A stretch of DNA of 64,000 bases from Pictodentalium vernedei (lineage: Eukaryota; Mollusca; Scaphopoda; Dentaliida; Dentaliidae). The notes below the pieces were generated by a model. It made no database searches, was not told where the DNA came from, and worked only from the letters and a program-made list of their open reading frames with translations. The stretch's first letter is position 1, and the number at the start of each line of letters is the position of its first letter. Below are positions 62,974 to 64,000 of the stretch, in pieces. The translations under genes were made by a program, and so were the position numbers. The stretch lies in contig CM062292.1 of assembly GCA_031216915.1 (NCBI GenBank), forward strand, positions 201,397,262 through 201,461,261, read 5' to 3'.

Positions 62974-63128
62974 TATTTAAGTGATTATTTTGTTGCGCCA
63001 TGCAGAAATTATCTACTCATTTCACTGAAAATATAGGCTCATAAGAAAACAATGAAAAATAGATGTTGCATCAAAATATTCTGTCATTGTACCATTGTTT
63101 GCTATACTTGAGACATTACTGACTTGAT

Positions 63129-63378
63129 TTAACCCTTTACCCAACGAATCGGCCGCATCCGCCCGCGTAATACGCAAATTCAGCAGTTGAAAAAATATTA
63201 TTTTTTAAAAAATTTCAACAAAACCATATCATGTGACCCCTCGTTGGAATGAGTTCGTTGAGCTCGTTCCAACGAGAGGTCACATAATATGGTTTTGTTG
63301 AAATTTTTTGAAAAATTTAAAAAAATGATATTTAAAATAATAAATTTTGATATCGTTTGCGTTTGGGTAAAGGGTTAA
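63129..63378. mobile_element. piggyBac-type MITE, second subfamily, copy 3
   Basis: TTAA both sides, tips CCCTTTACCCAACGAATCGG and GGGTAAAGGG, arms AAAACCATATCATGTGACC, centre GTTGGAATGAGTTCGTTGAGCTCGTTCCAAC. Confidence 0.85.
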
Positions 63379-64000
63379 AAGGGATAATAATTTCTAAATG
63401 AATAGGCTAAACGACTAAAGCGTAACATAAAATCACTGAATATTTTGATGCAACAAAATAGTTAGTGAATATTTTGTTGTGTCAAAATAATCCTTAAATA
63501 TTTTGTTACATAAAAATATTCAGTGGTTGTATGTTACACTTTTGGCATTACGAACCCTCTGCAAAACATAAAATAAAATCTCGATGGCTTAATGTGACAT
63601 ATAATCACTAAAAATTAGAGTTCTGATCCTGGTGTTTATATAACATAACCAATGGACTGTGGATTTTTAGTCAGTTTACTCTTTCCGTGGAACAGTAATT
63701 TCCATTGTTTTCTTAAATTTCTAAGATGGTGGGTGTGACGGTATTTTTAAAAAATCACAAGTTTCCCCACCCACGTGTGTAGACACATGTTACAGTTATT
63801 TTTATTGGGCTGAGTAAACTGTTGACAGAGAGCACTTGATCTGTCAAATTTGGCTGATCTGACTCATTAAGGTGAATTGTCTCCCATTTGGTAGGTGTGC
63901 CAAGTGTATAAGAACCGGTCCCACTGTGCAATAAAATTCGCAGAAATATACTAAAATGTACCAAAATCATGCATAAATATTATTTACTGTAATATATTCT
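63379..64000. other. No gene seen to the window end
   Basis: AT-rich. Short repeats of AATATTTTG.TG.A.CAAAATA occur to about 63,520. No exon or RNA gene was recognised. Confidence 0.4.

Overview
The window looks like animal nuclear DNA from a marine invertebrate, most likely a lophotrochozoan and probably a mollusc. This is judged from its AT-rich, intron-bearing, transposon-packed character, a 5S-rRNA-derived SINE and a roughly 145-bp satellite. The species cannot be fixed from sequence alone. Conventional host gene content is very low: four phase-compatible exons of a malate-dehydrogenase-like (MDH1B-type) gene lie on the + strand between about 14.6 and 25.9 kb, with introns full of repeats.

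The centrepiece is a nearly complete Maverick/Polinton (adintovirus-like) element at 32,895-48,642 (15,748 bp). It has about 686-bp, almost identical terminal inverted repeats and a perfect 6-bp target-site duplication (CTTGCA). All its genes lie on the + strand: a protein-primed-type DNA polymerase B with N-terminal zinc fingers and an OTU-like segment (broken by one frameshift), a PC4-like ssDNA-binding protein, a packaging ATPase, a small basic core-type protein, a conserved unknown, a chromodomain integrase, a small membrane protein, a penton-type minor capsid protein, a pVI-like protein, a double-jelly-roll-type major capsid protein, an adenain-like protease, a second short PC4-like protein, and a BIR-RING inhibitor of apoptosis. 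Replication-type genes (polymerase, PC4) share a CCAAT-rich upstream module. Many virion-type genes have TATAAAAG boxes that overlap the 3' ends of the preceding genes. The element sits inside a piggyBac-type palindromic MITE that is present in many other copies in the window.

Two further traces of the same superfamily occur. One is a 2.6-kb internally replaced Polinton derivative at 5,034-7,674 with its own 6-bp TSD. The other is an 89-bp foldback at 24,106-24,194 made of Polinton-like tips.

Downstream, 49,292-55,348 is a Mutator-like (MULE) transposon with a PHD-like finger, a FLYWCH finger and a gutted transposase. A second MULE (52,856-55,190), carrying only PHD and FLYWCH, is nested inside it. 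Both have TIRs built of spaced short repeats and 8-bp TSDs. A 5'-truncated LINE is nested in a tandemly repeated MITE in the intron of the outer MULE. Related MULE-type tips occur at 1.2-1.8, 1.8-2.3 and 56.1-57.4 kb.

The rest is repeats: piggyBac-type MITEs (TTAA...CCCTTTACC), pogo/Tigger-like MITEs (TA...CAGTGGA), other foldbacks, including a perfect 130-bp palindrome at 8,535-8,664, a tandem array of tRNA-like units (22.1-24.4 kb), simple repeats, poly-G/poly-C tracts, and a 145-bp satellite at 60.8-62.2 kb.
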